A DNA stretch of 64,000 nucleotides. It comes from Diabrotica undecimpunctata (lineage: Eukaryota; Arthropoda; Insecta; Coleoptera; Chrysomelidae). The notes below the pieces were generated by a model. The model saw only the letters and a program-made list of their open reading frames with translations. It was not told where the DNA came from and made no database searches. Position 1 is the first letter of the stretch, and each line of letters begins with the position of its first letter. The stretch covers positions 85,422,417-85,486,416 of the forward strand of contig NC_092803.1 in NCBI RefSeq assembly GCF_040954645.1. The letters are read 5' to 3'. Of this stretch, positions 1-11,915 are shown piece after piece. A program made the translations under genes and the position numbers.

Positions 1-423
1 TGGCTGGATCTTGGGTATTATTTTGATCCTTCGGTATTAAATAAGTTGTTCCCTGAGTTAGAAATGATGGTATTTCCTGCGGATTAGAAATAACACGATT
101 AGTTAGTGTTGACAAGCACTCATGAGCACTCCAGAACTTCTTAAGCCAGAAGTTTTGAACTCCGTCTGGTCCAGGAGATTTCCAGTTATGAAGCTCTTTG
201 ATGATATTTGAGACTTCTTCTGTGGTGAAGGGTTCATAGACAGTTGTACGGTAGTGTTGACAGCTGTGCGCCGTATCTTTTATCCATCCAGCATTGGTGT
301 TAAGAGCAGCTGGTGTGGAAAGTTGATTTCCCCAAAACTCCTGAATTTCATCTTGGCTTGGATATGCTTTATTGGCACTTTCGACAGTGGAATTGAGTTT
401 CCGATAGAACGCCTCGACTCAAA
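1..423 (-). pseudogene. Non-LTR retrotransposon reverse transcriptase fragment
   Basis: The minus strand is open from about 423 to the window edge and reads as the region leading into a LINE reverse transcriptase. It carries the block NWKSPGPDGVQNFWLKKF followed by a stretch ending in LIPKDQNN, the usual approach to RT motifs 1-2 in non-LTR elements. There is no start codon, and the fragment runs off the left edge, so the catalytic YADD would lie outside. The clade is uncertain; the SPGPDG spacing resembles R4/Dong-like or CR1-like elements. The inner boundary at about 423 falls just before the repeat at 463. Confidence 0.75.
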
Positions 424-462
424 AAATGCCGTAATTATGGGTATTAACAATGATAGTTCAGG

Positions 463-580
463 GAAATAAGCAAAAAAAACTACCCTGTTTGTACACTCTA
501 GCCAAACGAGAGTTGTTTTGAGTAGTATGGACCTCTATAGCAAGAACCTATATATGTTTCCTGCAGTCTTTTTTTGGACT
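463..580. repeat. Unoccupied copy of the repeat that carries a hAT element at 39642
   Basis: Bases 463-535 match 39562-39640 (both begin cagggaaataagcaaaa). The following bases, gtatggacctctatag onward, match 42464-42520. The two halves are contiguous here but separated by about 2.8 kb of hAT DNA in the other copy. This copy is therefore a natural empty site for that insertion. The identity of the underlying repeat is not recognised. Confidence 0.75.
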
Positions 581-795
581 TATCTTAATTATTACATTCA
601 AAGTAGTCCTGGTTTGTTCAAATTTCAAGATTTTAAATTTCAGATGTAATGATTGGATTTGTAATAGTGTGGTCTAAAAGATTTTTTTTTTAGCACAAGT
701 TTCTGTAGGAGGAATACTAGGACAATATTAAATTAATACCCCAATATTATCGACCCACAGCCCCCTCCTTCCACCCTCACCCCAGCCCCTCCCCA

Positions 796-1345
796 TCCAT
801 TCATCCATCCATCCGACGTATGAACTCGTCGAAGGTCTCTGCATTTAATACTCTGTTTCACTGTAGTCTGGCCAAAGGATACTGACATATTAGCCTCGCC
901 ATATCTATTAATTAGCTCACCAGTTGCTGTTTTAAGCCTTACTGTTGCAGGCGATAATTTAAGATGACCTCGTACTACTTCTGGACGTGCAATAGTTCTT
1001 GTTGCACCTGTATCTATCAAAAACGATTCAACTGTCCGATTAAAATTCTTTTACTGAACATAATAGCAGTTCCCTTTAAATTCATAACTCTTACAGGAAC
1101 GACATCCCGAACTCTCACCAAAACTTTTGCCGTTAGGAACTCGGCATTGTCCACATCTTCGACCATCTTTAAACTTCCAGTGACCATCAAGTCTGGTCAT
1201 CAGAATTTTCTCACTATTACCGGGTATTGTTACGTCACGAGTGGTTAGTAAGCTGATAACATCTTTGTCTTCATGAAACGGCAACTCTTTACCACTAATC
1301 TCGAGAACTCTATTTTTGATATTTAATACAGAACCAACTTTTCTT
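796..1345 (-). pseudogene. Ty3/gypsy-like linker and aspartic protease fragment, order reversed
   Basis: On the minus strand, 1345-1030 reads as the linker that normally follows a gypsy protease (motifs ELPFHEDKDV, TIPGNSEKILMTRLDG, then after a frame change VLVRVRDVVPVRVMNL). Next comes 1020-850, a retroviral-type protease start with DTGA (FLIDTGATRTIARPEVV). The usual order is protease then linker; here it is linker then protease. The piece ends at a short run of ATGG repeats near 796. At least two frame changes make it non-coding. A diverged partial copy lies at 5012-5143. Confidence 0.65.
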
Positions 1346-2537
1346 ATAGTTTAGCCGCTGAAAAGAGGGAATGATCACGTGAATGGCACGCACTCTTAAA
1401 CGTTTCTCTCCCTATGTTATCACTTTTCCCACGTTTACACCGCTCAACAAAAATGAACTAACTCTCGCTATAATACATTTATACAGTTTTTTACAGGTTA
1501 TTGATTTATATTAAATTTAAACATTTTATTGGCTTTTGCGTATAGATTTAAACTCTAAATTTTAATTTTTATAGGGTGGACAAATAAAAAAGTTTATATA
1601 ATATTTCAAAAGTAGTAAACTTAAAAAAAAAAAATAAGAGATAAATTCGGTTTATAAATTTGATGGAATGCGATTCGTTTGCATAGAATATCTTTATTCG
1701 CAAGAATCGGTTGACAAAGAAATATATGATTTAAATGATTGAAAAACACGTTTTTGTTTCGATATACATTATAGTAGAGTAAAGTGCCCTAATATCGGAT
1801 ACTTTTTTTTGAACAATAATATTAGTTTTAATACGTCAATTAATTTATACTTCATCTAATTTACTAACAGTTGCACGTCATCCGCGTCATAGCCCGTGAG
1901 GTCACATAATACCAACACGAAATATTTAGGCGGTAGGTGTGTTCTTTTTTAGAATCACTTTGCCGAGTACACTGGCATTACAGCCACTAGACATATTTTA
2001 TTATATACGCGTAGAAACAATATTTAAAGATTTCTATTAATGTTAACTTAAAGAAATACACAATAATATGTTTCATTTAATTTGTATAAATGTGAATTAT
2101 TTTAAATTTTAAAGTGAATACCTCTTGTTTTATATTTTTACCTATTTAATAAAATCTGTTCTTTTTAGAACAAAATTAGTGTGTTTCATTTCAAAAATGT
2201 TACTTACGAATTTAAATAGTCGTTGTAAAGAGATGGTAGCCTCTTTGATTCATTATTTTGAACAGTTATAGATAGGATAATATAATAATGGATTCAGGAT
2301 TTTTTTATACTTTGACAACTATGTCAACTTCGATCTCAGATCTGACGGACTGTATGAATGTTTTAGAGCGAAACAAGTAATACACTATAGTACTATTATA
2401 GAGAATCATTTATTGAACGAAACTAAATCATTTCTACGAAGTAAAAATAAAATTTAAATTTTTATAAAAAACGATAAATTTAGACTGACAAAAAAAATGT
2501 TCCTAATACCGGATATTAGGATAACGGGATAAAATTA
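1346..2537. other. AT-rich stretch without a recognised gene
   Basis: I see no coding feature here. Two related motifs stand out: ccctaatatcggatac near 1788, and the palindrome cctaataccggatattagg near 2503, just beyond the stop of the adjacent pogo-type transposase. They may be remnants of that element's terminal or subterminal repeats, but no matching inverted partner was found on the other side of its coding region. Confidence 0.4.
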
Positions 2538-4426
2538 GCCATCGAGGCAGAAATCACAAATATATGTGTCTTTTTTGTCTACATTGGGTGTAGTCGGTGT
2601 GAGCCCATTAAAACACTTTGAGCACTGAAACTATTGTTCGGCCGAGGTATCTTCAGAGAAGAGTCCAGTACAAAACATACATTCTGCTTCCTCTTCTCCA
2701 ATGTCACACTCCATGTCAGAATCATCATCTAAAATGAATTCTTCATCTTCTTCAGATGAACTAAAAGCTTCCTCTTTCTTATCACTTTTCTTTTTAACCT
2801 TGGTTTACATCGTGTTCTTAGCAATAGATTTTCCTTTATTTTTATTTGTTTTCCTAAAAGGCTCACATTTGTCTATTTTTAATTTCGGAATTCTCTTTGA
2901 AATACTTTTATTTCTCTTCTGTTCTGACAAACTACTTTCTAAGGCATTTTTGTATGGTGTACCCGTAATCAAGGCAGCAGATCCTTTTCTGGACTTCCTT
3001 TCTTTAATACTAGACTTGTAAAATGAAGTGGTGGGTAAAGGGTGGGTAAATATCTTGTGGCCGCACTGTTGAATCTCTATTATTAGAAATGTTCTTACAT
3101 GATAAATCTTCCACACATTTGGTCGCATCAATACTTCTTGGAGGAGTTACATGCTTCGGAGGAGTTACTTGGTTTTCTTGTTCAGCCTCTGGTAGATTTG
3201 GAACTGGAACTCGTTCACCTTCCGCTTGATGGTGAATGGCAAAGTCGTGTTCTCGAATAATGTGTTTAGTAAATGGGCAGATACCGCTCTTTCGAAAACC
3301 ATTTATAGCGATTTCAGCTGTAGCACATCTTGCATAAGCTCTTCCAAGTAATTCGCAAACTTGATAGCAGGTGACTACTCTTCCAGGGTTGTTCCTTAGC
3401 AAATTTTCAATTTCCTGCGAGTAGTAGGTCGTAAGAGGCTCCATGAAAGCAAGGTCCAGCGGCTGCATTTTGTGAGTAGAATGCGGCGGCGGACTAAGAA
3501 TAACGACATGGTTTTGGCGCGCCAAATTTATCGAGTCAATGTTCCGCGTGTGGGAGTAGTGACCATCCAATATTAATACAACTGGATCAGCTTCACGTGG
3601 TTTAACGTAGCTAATAAAATGTTGTAACCAATTGGTGAAAATGTGACTCTGAATCCAGCCAGACACATGGCAGGCAGCTATTGTCTCTGGTGGAGCGCCG
3701 TTGAGCAATTCTGCCTTCATTTTTTTTCGGGGAAATATGACCATAGGGGGCACAAAACCACTTACCGCATTCATACAGGCAACCACAGTCACTAGTGATC
3801 CTCTTTCTGCAGAAGTAACGGCCCCTACCTGCTGTTAACCTTTTAAGGTGATTATTTTGGTATGCTTTGATTGTACAGACGTTATACCTGTCTCATCTAC
3901 ATTATAGATTCGACAAGGATTAAATTTCACCTTCTCCATCGCAGGTTCCAAAATTTCAAAAAAAATATTTACGTTTTCTTCTGTGAATCCTTTAATTCTG
4001 ACAGTTGATAAACCCTGTGGTCTCCTAAACGTTAGTTCAGGATGCCTCTTTAAAAATGAACGCAACCATTTGTAACCTCCTTTTTTCTGATTAGTTGAAA
4101 ACGGACCGAATAGCCAATTGAAAGACTAATCTTCGAATATCAGAAGGTCGCAGTCCGTAAAATCTTCTATCCATTTCTAGGCAATAATCGACCAAATCCG
4201 CTTCAATTTCTTTGGAAAACACTGGTGGACTTTCCATATTGGTTTGAATAAGTTCTTCAGGTGACTTTATTTTATTTTTTACATCGTCTTCCAACGTGCT
4301 CTTGGGTATTTTAAAAGTTTTTGAAGCTCGCAAGTACCCCATTTCTTTGTTTTTAACTGCAATAACACCTGCATGCATGGATTTACTATCCCATTTCTTT
4401 CGTTTTTGTTTGGATTTCGATGACAT
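2538..4426 (-). pseudogene. pogo/Tigger-type transposase, decayed
   Basis: Minus-strand transposase of the pogo group of Tc1/mariner. In order: an N-terminal helix-turn-helix (MSSKSKQKRKKWDSK to about 4270), then the DDE_1 domain with YNVDETG (first Asp), LILDGHYSHT (second Asp) and KMQPLDLAF (third Asp). The tail is charged and ends in a zinc-binding pattern (CMFC, CSKC, YICDFC) at 2660-2540. The tail is in another frame from the catalytic part (shift near 3020-3060), and a Trp codon near 2629 has become TAG. Further breaks lie at 3793-3834 and 4066-4090. The start at 4426 fits the conserved lysine-rich HTH beginning. An enzyme of this type would cut and paste its DNA at TA sites; this copy is dead. 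Confidence 0.85.
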
Positions 4427-4556
4427 TTTAGCGTAAGAAATGAGATAAAATAAGCAGACATAGTGCAAAAATTATAGCATAATTCTTTTTTTTTGTCGAC
4501 GAAAACATTAAACCTCAACCCCCCTTTTCATCTACCAGATCAGCTGTTATTTTAGA

Positions 4557-4558
<2 letters not shown>

Positions 4559-4641
<83 letters not shown>
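4559..4641. repeat. (AT)n microsatellite
   Basis: About 41 uninterrupted AT units, located just upstream of the pogo transposase start. Confidence 0.95.
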
Positions 4642-4644
<3 letters not shown>

Positions 4645-5011
4645 ATGTTAAGTACGTTTTTTTGCCAATAATTTACTTTATATTCTTTTTCTTGGAGGTG
4701 AAAGAGTGTTTACATTCATATTTAATAAACGTAAAACACGCAATTTATAACAATCGTTAATAAACCTAACCCATACGATAATTAATACAAATTAATATAC
4801 GTACTCGTAAAGTCTACAAACAATTTTTTAGCACTGCCTGACGGCCTAACAAAATTCACCAGCCAACTGAAGTTAAACACAAATAATGACGACGGTATAA
4901 ACAGTTTCTTAGAAGGTATAGTTTTGTACGACCTGTCGATGCTTGCATTGAGTGATCATGCAACCTTGGATTCCTTCTTTTAAATGAGCGGGGTATAGTA
5001 AATCAATCCTT

Positions 5012-5143
5012 TCATCCATCCATCCATCCGATGTATGAACTCGTCGAAGATCTCTGCAATTCATACCCTGTTTCACTGTAGTCTGGCCAATGGATACTGA
5101 CATATTAGCCTCGCCATATGTATTAATTAGCTCACCAGTTGTT
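5012..5143 (-). pseudogene. Second copy of the gypsy-like protease fragment
   Basis: Minus-strand match to 796-925. It includes the stretch read as MSVSIGQTTVKQ and the same left end at the ATGG repeat. It stops at about 5143, within the protease, where unrelated DNA begins. The shared left end suggests both copies descend from one already rearranged fragment. Confidence 0.65.
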
Positions 5144-5164
5144 ATAAGATTTCCTAAAATCCGA

Positions 5165-5455
5165 ACTGTTGGACGTTGTAGCTCATTTTAAATCCCAGTA
5201 TGAGCTTATCGTGGATGAAATTGCAAAAAGTTAAGTTAAGTTGCTAAGATTACCTCTATATCACTGTGAACTAAATCCAATAGAGCTGGTATGGAGTGAA
5301 ATAAAAAGATTCATGGCAAGACATAACACAAACTTTAAGAAGGAACAAGTAGAAAATCTAATTCATGAAGCGTACTCTCAAGTTATTCCACAAAAATGGA
5401 ATAATTACGTGCAACACATAATTAGCATAGAAAAACATGTGGAATATCGATAATT
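5165..5455 (+). pseudogene. Tc1/mariner-type transposase C-terminal fragment (LPPYHCELNPIE family)
   Basis: Reads FKSQYELIVDEIAK, then after a short damaged stretch LRLPLYHCELNPIELVW, ending at a stop near 5452. The Glu in NPIE is the third catalytic residue of an IS630/Tc1/mariner transposase. Related copies are at 10715-11375 and 13690-14280. In the third copy the spacing from the second Asp (VMDNAPCH) to this Glu is about 80 residues, much longer than in classical mariners. The N-terminal half is missing here. Confidence 0.7.
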
Positions 5456-5459
5456 TACT

Positions 5460-6340
5460 GGACAATCTCGACCCAGTTATAATAAACCGAATGAAGACAG
5501 TCGCAGTGAAAGTGAGGAAGACGGGAGTATAGAATAAATGTAAAATACGCAGTTTAAATACATTTTAATTATTTATGTAGGTACCTACGTATTTATTAAG
5601 GCTTAACATATTTATGCGCTTAAATACATTATAATAATGTTGGATATTCATATAATATTTATTAGATTGCTTCCATCAAGACTTCCATATAGTGGAACTC
5701 TAGGGGTAGTTCACCCCTTGCATGGGGTTGATTAACTCAAACTCACTGGATACTCATAATTACTTTATTGGTTCTCTAAGTACAATAATAGAGAGTTGTC
5801 ATCCGTCAACCCACAACACTAGCTTCGACTGTTCACTCTTAATTCTTAATAATCTACTCCCGTTATTTTCCGAGTATTTAACTCACGTGTGTTTGTTTGT
5901 ACATTCATGTTTTTCTAACATAATTTGTACACATTAATAAATAAGCTTTTGATTAAATTGCAAAAATATTTTCAATGTCATAAACAAACAATAGCATTTA
6001 GCAATAAGCAATGAATACTATTAAAAGGATTTTAATTTTTTAAACTGAATTGGGTTACTTAGATCTGATTTCTGGATGCTTAATTGACCGTTACAACATT
6101 ATTATACAAATGTTTTATACAAAATTATTTTTGTTTTATTCACATAAGGTATTTTTCGGAAAAAAAAATGTTTTAGAACCCCCGACAGCCACAAAATGTC
6201 AATAATATTAATTCCTAAGGTATTTATATTTATCCTATAGAAAAAAGTATATTTGCTTTAAACCTGTTTCTGATAAAATTTGGCATCACTGTTGGTTATT
6301 AGAACCTGTACTGTAAAGTCAAGGTGGGACAGACTATAGA
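5460..6340. other. Unclassified AT-rich DNA
   Basis: No gene recognised. The open frame near 5722-5937 has no family signature that I can see and low-complexity composition. Confidence 0.3.
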
Positions 6341-6344
6341 CTAT

Positions 6345-6470
6345 TTGCCATATTGTAGTGACATTATGCAGTGTGATTTTTATCTGTTCCCTAAGCTCAA
6401 ATCTGCACCCGAAGGAAAAATTGAAACATTTGCAGTAACAGTGGAAGTAGTAATAGAAAAAAGATGTTAA
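6345..6470 (+). pseudogene. mariner transposase C-terminal relic
   Basis: A short + strand reading, MQCDFYLFPKLKSAPEGK, matches the mariner block around the third catalytic Asp (CDFxLFPKLK). It breaks off within about 30 codons and has no flanking transposase sequence. Confidence 0.6.
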
Positions 6471-7054
6471 TTGAAAGGAATACTACCTAAATTTTAATAA
6501 ACATGTATGTGTATATTTGGTTCTAACGTTACAGGAGGTACGTTTAGAATGGGTTTTGAAAACATTTTCTAACCATTTGGAAGACTTTTCATAGCAACCA
6601 CTTCATACCACTTATGATGTCATAGATTCAACCTCAAACATTAATTCCACTAATTTAATAACTCACTTGTTGTTTTTTCAATAATAGAGATTTGCAGTTT
6701 TAAGGCAAAAACATTTTATCATTTAAACAAATTTAATTTTAACTAAAAGGTTCATTAATAAGATCTTAGAACAAAATAAAATTTTATAATTTTTAAAAAT
6801 TACATTAATCGCGGAACACACCCATACCTCGTCATGTTTAGCTGTCTTCTTAAATTATATTCCTGTCACCTCAGCCAGTTGATCTGTGTCGTTTTAACTG
6901 ACAAGAACCACGTGTTAAAAACCGAGCAGGGAGACATGTAGTCCCTCAAGTATTAAATTTTATCCAATGTCATCGACCTAGAGTCACCATATAATTTAAT
7001 TTTGGAAAGATGTAAACCCATATATGGATGTCATATCCACAAATTCATTGTTAG

Positions 7055-7112
7055 CTTCAACTACATAAGGCACTGAAGATGATCTGATTAGATCGAAAAC
7101 GTTATGCTACCG
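7055..7112 (+). ncRNA. Hammerhead ribozyme motif of a Penelope-like 3' end
   Basis: Core ctgaagatga at 7073, a 4-bp stem II (gatc/gatc) and gaaa at 7095. Next come a self-complementary acgt and the UUA triplet. The GCA before the core can pair with TGC after the triplet, giving a short helix I. The layout matches the hammerheads at 24600, 31870, 32290, 43880 and 46390, but the core carries an insertion (ctgaagatga instead of ctgatga). Penelope-like elements are known to carry such ribozymes. Activity is not shown. Confidence 0.55.
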
Positions 7113-7241
7113 TATAAATTTTGACTACACTTGTAAAAGTTTTAACTATATGTTTTTATATACCTATATACAATGGTGAAGTGTTTTAACTTCTGTATGA
7201 CTTTTCATAGCCTTTTACTATTCTTATTGATGAATTTGTAA

Positions 7242-7460
<219 letters not shown>

Positions 7461-8159
7461 TAAATCATGTACAGTACATTCAACCAACTTACACCTCTAA
7501 ACGATTAACGGATATGTGTCATTAACCCGTTGTTCATAGTTTTGCATATTTTGTTACATTTTTGTTATATTTTTAATAAATAGTATTCTTGCATGTTATT
7601 TAACGTAAATTTCTTTCATCTACTTGTTTAATAATTTTTTTCTGAAACAAATACTACCGTGCTAAGGATAATTTATATTCAAAGTAGATATACAAAATAC
7701 TAAAATATCACTTTTAATTTTTGTTAAAAAATACTTCGGAGTAAACTAGAACCACTAGTGGTGGTTAGATTAACCATGTGTCTGTTAGAGTGTACCGTTT
7801 TTGAGTCGTCTGTGAATACGGGTTAAAGTTAGGGTTTTGGTAAATATATTTAACTTTTTATTTTCAAATGAAAATACTTGCACTAAAAATAAAATAATTG
7901 TGGGAAACATTTTAATTTGTTTATGTACGGTTTCCAACTATTTCTAAACTTTTTATCAAACATAATTGAATTACAATCGACATTCCTAATGATTATTAGG
8001 CCAGTTTGCTTAATGTGTTTTGTAAGCGGTTATATATTTTACCTCTCAAGTATAATAGTTAGAAAGTTTCTGTCATATTGATCTAAACTCAGTATATTGT
8101 AATTCAAACGTGTAGTTTCAAGTGAACATCATGCCTAGATGTAAGTTGACACATGGAAA

Positions 8160-10680
8160 GAGACAATTTCTTTTCATGGTGCCGTCTCCTTTCGAAGGTT
8201 GGCGATCCAAATGGCATTTGTAGTTTTGGAAACTGCTGCGCGAAAGATTTCTGCGGATGAGCGGTCGTACCATTTCCTCAGGTCTTTCAGCCACGAGTTC
8301 TGGCGTCTTCCTACTGATCTTTTCCCCTGTACTTTTCCTTCCAGTATAACTTGAAGTAATTCGTATCTTTCGCCTCTCAACACATGACCCAAGTATTGCA
8401 TTTTCCTCTCTTTGATTATCTTAGTAATTCTTTTTGTTTACACGTGCGACGAAGTACCTCAACATTAGTAACCCTTTGTACCTATGGAATTCTCAACATT
8501 CGTCTGTATATATACATCTCAAAGGAATCTATTCTTTTTTCTATTTCAGAGTCCATCGTCCAACTTTCACAGCCATACAGTAAGACAGAAAAAACGTAAC
8601 ATCTGATCATTCGGATTCTAAGCTGCAGACTAAGGTTTGATCTTATAAAAAATGTTTTCATGCTCATGAATGCTTTCCTTGCTTGTTCGATTCTTGATAG
8701 GATTTCTTTTTTTATATTACACTGACTATTGATATTTGCTCCCAAATATTTTATGGAATTTACCTGTTCTATTATTTGACCCTTGGCATACACATGTACG
8801 TTTATTGGTGTCTTTGATAATACTAAAGTTTTAGTTTTGGAAACGTTTGGATGTAAACCGAATATTTCGCTGTGGTGAACTACAGCATTTATTATATTTT
8901 GTAGTTCTTGTGCGTTGCTTGCTATTAAGACGGTGTCATCAGCATATCTGATGTCTATGCTGATTCTGTTAATCTTAATTCCGCCTTGGACCTCGTCTAA
9001 TGCTTCTCTGAATGTAGACTCCGAATATAAATTAAACAGTAGCGGTGGTAAGACGCAACTCTGTCTCACTTCTGGTCGGATTTGTATATCTTTGGATGTT
9101 GTGTGCTCTATTTCAATTGTTGCCGTTTGGTGGCAGTATAGTTCTGAGATAATTCGCAAGTCTTGTTCGTCAACTCCAGTTGTTCTCAGAATTTCGATCA
9201 TCTTTTGATGATAGTCAATAACACATGCATATACATGTACATTCATGTCTCTGGATCGTTGCGTTAACACATTTAAAGCAAAAATAGCCTCTCGTGTTCC
9301 CAATCCGTTTCGGAATCCGAATTGGTGTCACTCATCTGGAACTCGCACTTCTTGTAAATTCGTGTATGGATAATTCTGAGAAAAGTTTTAAGGACATGAG
9401 ACATCAAGCTTAATATTTGATAATCATCGCATTGTGAGGAATTCGATTTTTTCGGTAATGCTCCGAGTGTTGATTATAGTCAGTCTGTTGGTATTTTACC
9501 TGGGTTATATATCTTATTGAATAGTGCTGTTATTAAGTCTAGGCTTTTACTTTCGTTATCTGCAATTAGTTTTAGTATTTCGACATTGATATTGTCTGGA
9601 CCGCTGGCTTTTCCATCTTTCTGAGATTTTACTGCGTGGATCTCTTCTTATTTGGTTATTTCTGGGCCTTTTTCATTTATTCGATTATCTGTGGATGGTG
9701 GAGAACACAAAGTCTATCGTCGTCAAAAAGAGTTTGTATGTATTCTTTTCATCTCTCTGGTTTGTCTTTTGTACTCATAATTATTTCATTATTATCATTT
9801 TTTAATATTGTTGCTTGTCTCTTTTTGTGTCTACCTGTCCATTTCTTTTACTTTTTTTATGAATATTAAAGGTGTCGTATTTTTCCTGAAGTTGTTCGAT
9901 TTCTAGGCATTTCGTTGACATCCAGTTTTCTTTCGCCTCCCTGCACTTTTTTCTAATGATTTTGTTGATTCGCTTGTATTCTATTGGGCTTGTTTTATGT
10001 TTTCGTCTTACGTCCATGAGGTCCATGATCTCTTGCGTTATCTATTCTTGCTTTTTGTTGTTTTATGAACCCGATGTCTTCTTCTTGTATCTTTGTTATT
10101 TTTGTTTTTAGAGCAGTCCATGTTACTGCAATGTCTGTCTGTACCAAGTTTTCGATCGTTTATATTTCTTCCTCAAGCTTGATACTTATTTCTTTTTTCT
10201 GTTCAGGATTCTTCAGTTGTGAGATGTCTATTTTTCTTGTCACTGTTTTCTTTTTGACTTTGAGAAATCTTTTTAATCTAAAATCCATTATAACTGGATT
10301 GTGGTCGCTATGTATATCAGCTCCAGGGTATGTTTTCGTAGATTGTATGTACTTCTTAAAGGTGTTATTGAGCAAAATGAAGTCAATTTGATTTCTAACA
10401 ATTCTGTCTTTTCTGTCTGCAGGTGATTTCCATGTGTATAGCCTTCTAGGATGTTGTTTGAAGAAGGTATTGGCTATTACCAGATTGTTTTCTACGCAGA
10501 ATTGCACAACTCTATCCCCTTTATTATTACTGGTACCTAGACCGTATGCTCCTATGCGGTCTCCTTCAGCACCACGACCAATTTTAGCGTTAAAGTCACC
10601 CATGATCATCGTTATCTCATCTCTTTTTGTCAGTCGCATTATTTCATCTAAGACACAATGGTGGACCTTTAAAGTTATTA
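8160..10680 (-). pseudogene. RTE-type LINE, endonuclease and reverse transcriptase, decayed
   Basis: Minus-strand non-LTR retrotransposon read in pieces. The APE endonuclease (10680-10160) has MGDFNAKIG and the C-terminal SDHNPVIMDF. A linker follows (10026-9802), then the reverse transcriptase (about 9330-8482) with GLGTREAIFAL, PPLLFNLYSE (the usual Q-G-C/D-P block, altered), YADDTVLIAS, and the tail YGCESWTM to MLRIP. The last piece (8401-8174) is QYLGHVLRGERY. The YADD box is intact, but several frame changes and stops separate the domains. The element is 5'-truncated near the start of the endonuclease. This architecture, one ORF with APE and RT and a WT/MLRIPW-type tail, fits the RTE (BovB-like) group. 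Confidence 0.85.
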
Positions 10681-10714
10681 TTATATATAAATCAACGCGT
10701 TTGTGACTCACTCG

Positions 10715-11375
10715 GGATAAGTGAAAGTAAGCTAAAAACTGTAATGAAGACTGTCAGAGATTCCCAAGAAGATTTTACTGTGATTGAAGTATCACGAAGA
10801 CAAGAAAATAACTCGTAAACATTCTAGGAGCATTGACTTACCTGATGGAGAAAAATTTTAAATTCGCAATATTTTGTATCGAATACGTGAAAACAATCAA
10901 CATGTCAGTTTAGATACTTTACTGGTCAAAATAAGAAAAAGACAAGTTTCTGAAATTAAGAGGACTTTGGAAAGTGTTGAGAAATTTATAATTTAAATTC
11001 AAAAAAGAAAATAGTAATACTTTTATGCGAAAGGAGTAGTGTGGTTCACGAAAGAATTAAATTTTTGAGAGAATATACTAGACTTAAATCTGAAAATGCA
11101 ACATTCGTATACTTAGATGAGACATGGATTTTTGCAAAGGGTGGAATTAAAAGAATTTGGCAAGACGACAGCATAAAATCAATAAAACACCGATAGCGAA
11201 GGCAAAAGACACATCATTCTTCATGCAGGAGGGAAAGAAAGCTTTATAGAAAACGCAGATTTGATTTTTTCTTCAAAATCAAAATCTGCTGATTACCATG
11301 AAAACATGAATGCAGATATGTTTGTTAAATGGCTGGAGGAGAAACTGTTACCTAGTCTGAGGTTAAATATTAAAT
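10715..11375 (+). pseudogene. Tc1/mariner-type transposase, LPPYHCELNPIE family, 5' part
   Basis: A + strand helix-turn-helix-like start (LGISESKLKTVMKTVRD) leads, through stops and a frame change, to FLREYTRLKSENATFVYLDETWIF, where the Asp of YLDETW is the first catalytic residue. After another shift comes RHIILHAGGKESF and MNADMFVKWLEEKLLPSL, the block before the second Asp. The sequence is cut at about 11375, where a different transposase begins. Confidence 0.7.
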
Positions 11376-11379
11376 AACA

Positions 11380-11915
11380 TTTTTCATCGCATTGGGTTCG
11401 TTAATAGACATAATTGTCATTATTACTCCGATGAAAATCTTCAACCATTTCGAGTCATGTCCAAGAACACGTGGTCTGTGAATGTTTGGGGAGGCATTGT
11501 TGGATCATACGTTATTGGACCTTACTTCTTCGTCCGAACGATCACTTTCAATGAGTATCGAAGGTTTTTAACAGACGAGTTACCTGGCTTGCTAGAGTAT
11601 GTTCCCTTGGGAATTTGAAGGAGCACCACCGCATCGTACACAAAATGTTGTCGTGTGCTAAACAATAACTACAGGCGGATTGGATACGGTGGTACTGTGG
11701 AATGGCCTCCAAGATATCCAGGACTAACTCCACTGTACCATTTTTTTGAGTACATCAAGAATATTGTCTAAATCGACGAACCCACAACACGGGATAATAT
11801 GAAAATTCGTATACAAAATGCCTTTGCCAGCGTTGGATCTGAAATGCAAGACGTTCGACAGTCCTTAATTAACTTTATACGACAGTGTCTTGAACATAAA
11901 TAATGAGCAACATTT
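11380..11915 (+). pseudogene. Tc1/mariner-type transposase C-terminal half, second family
   Basis: A + strand reading with NVWGGIVGSYVIGPYFF, a broken block around GAPPHRT (second catalytic Asp region), GGTVEWPPRYPGLTPL (third Asp region) and a C-terminal RQSLINFIRQCLEH. Stops and at least two frame changes are present; the PPRSPD Asp has become Gly. It shares the NVW-G-GPFF and EWPP layout with 14603-15690 and 19751-20767, so these three belong to related families. Confidence 0.7.

Noticed and set aside
2701..3021. + strand frame of 106 codons
   Set aside because: Antisense of the charged tail of the pogo transposase, which has family matches on the minus strand.
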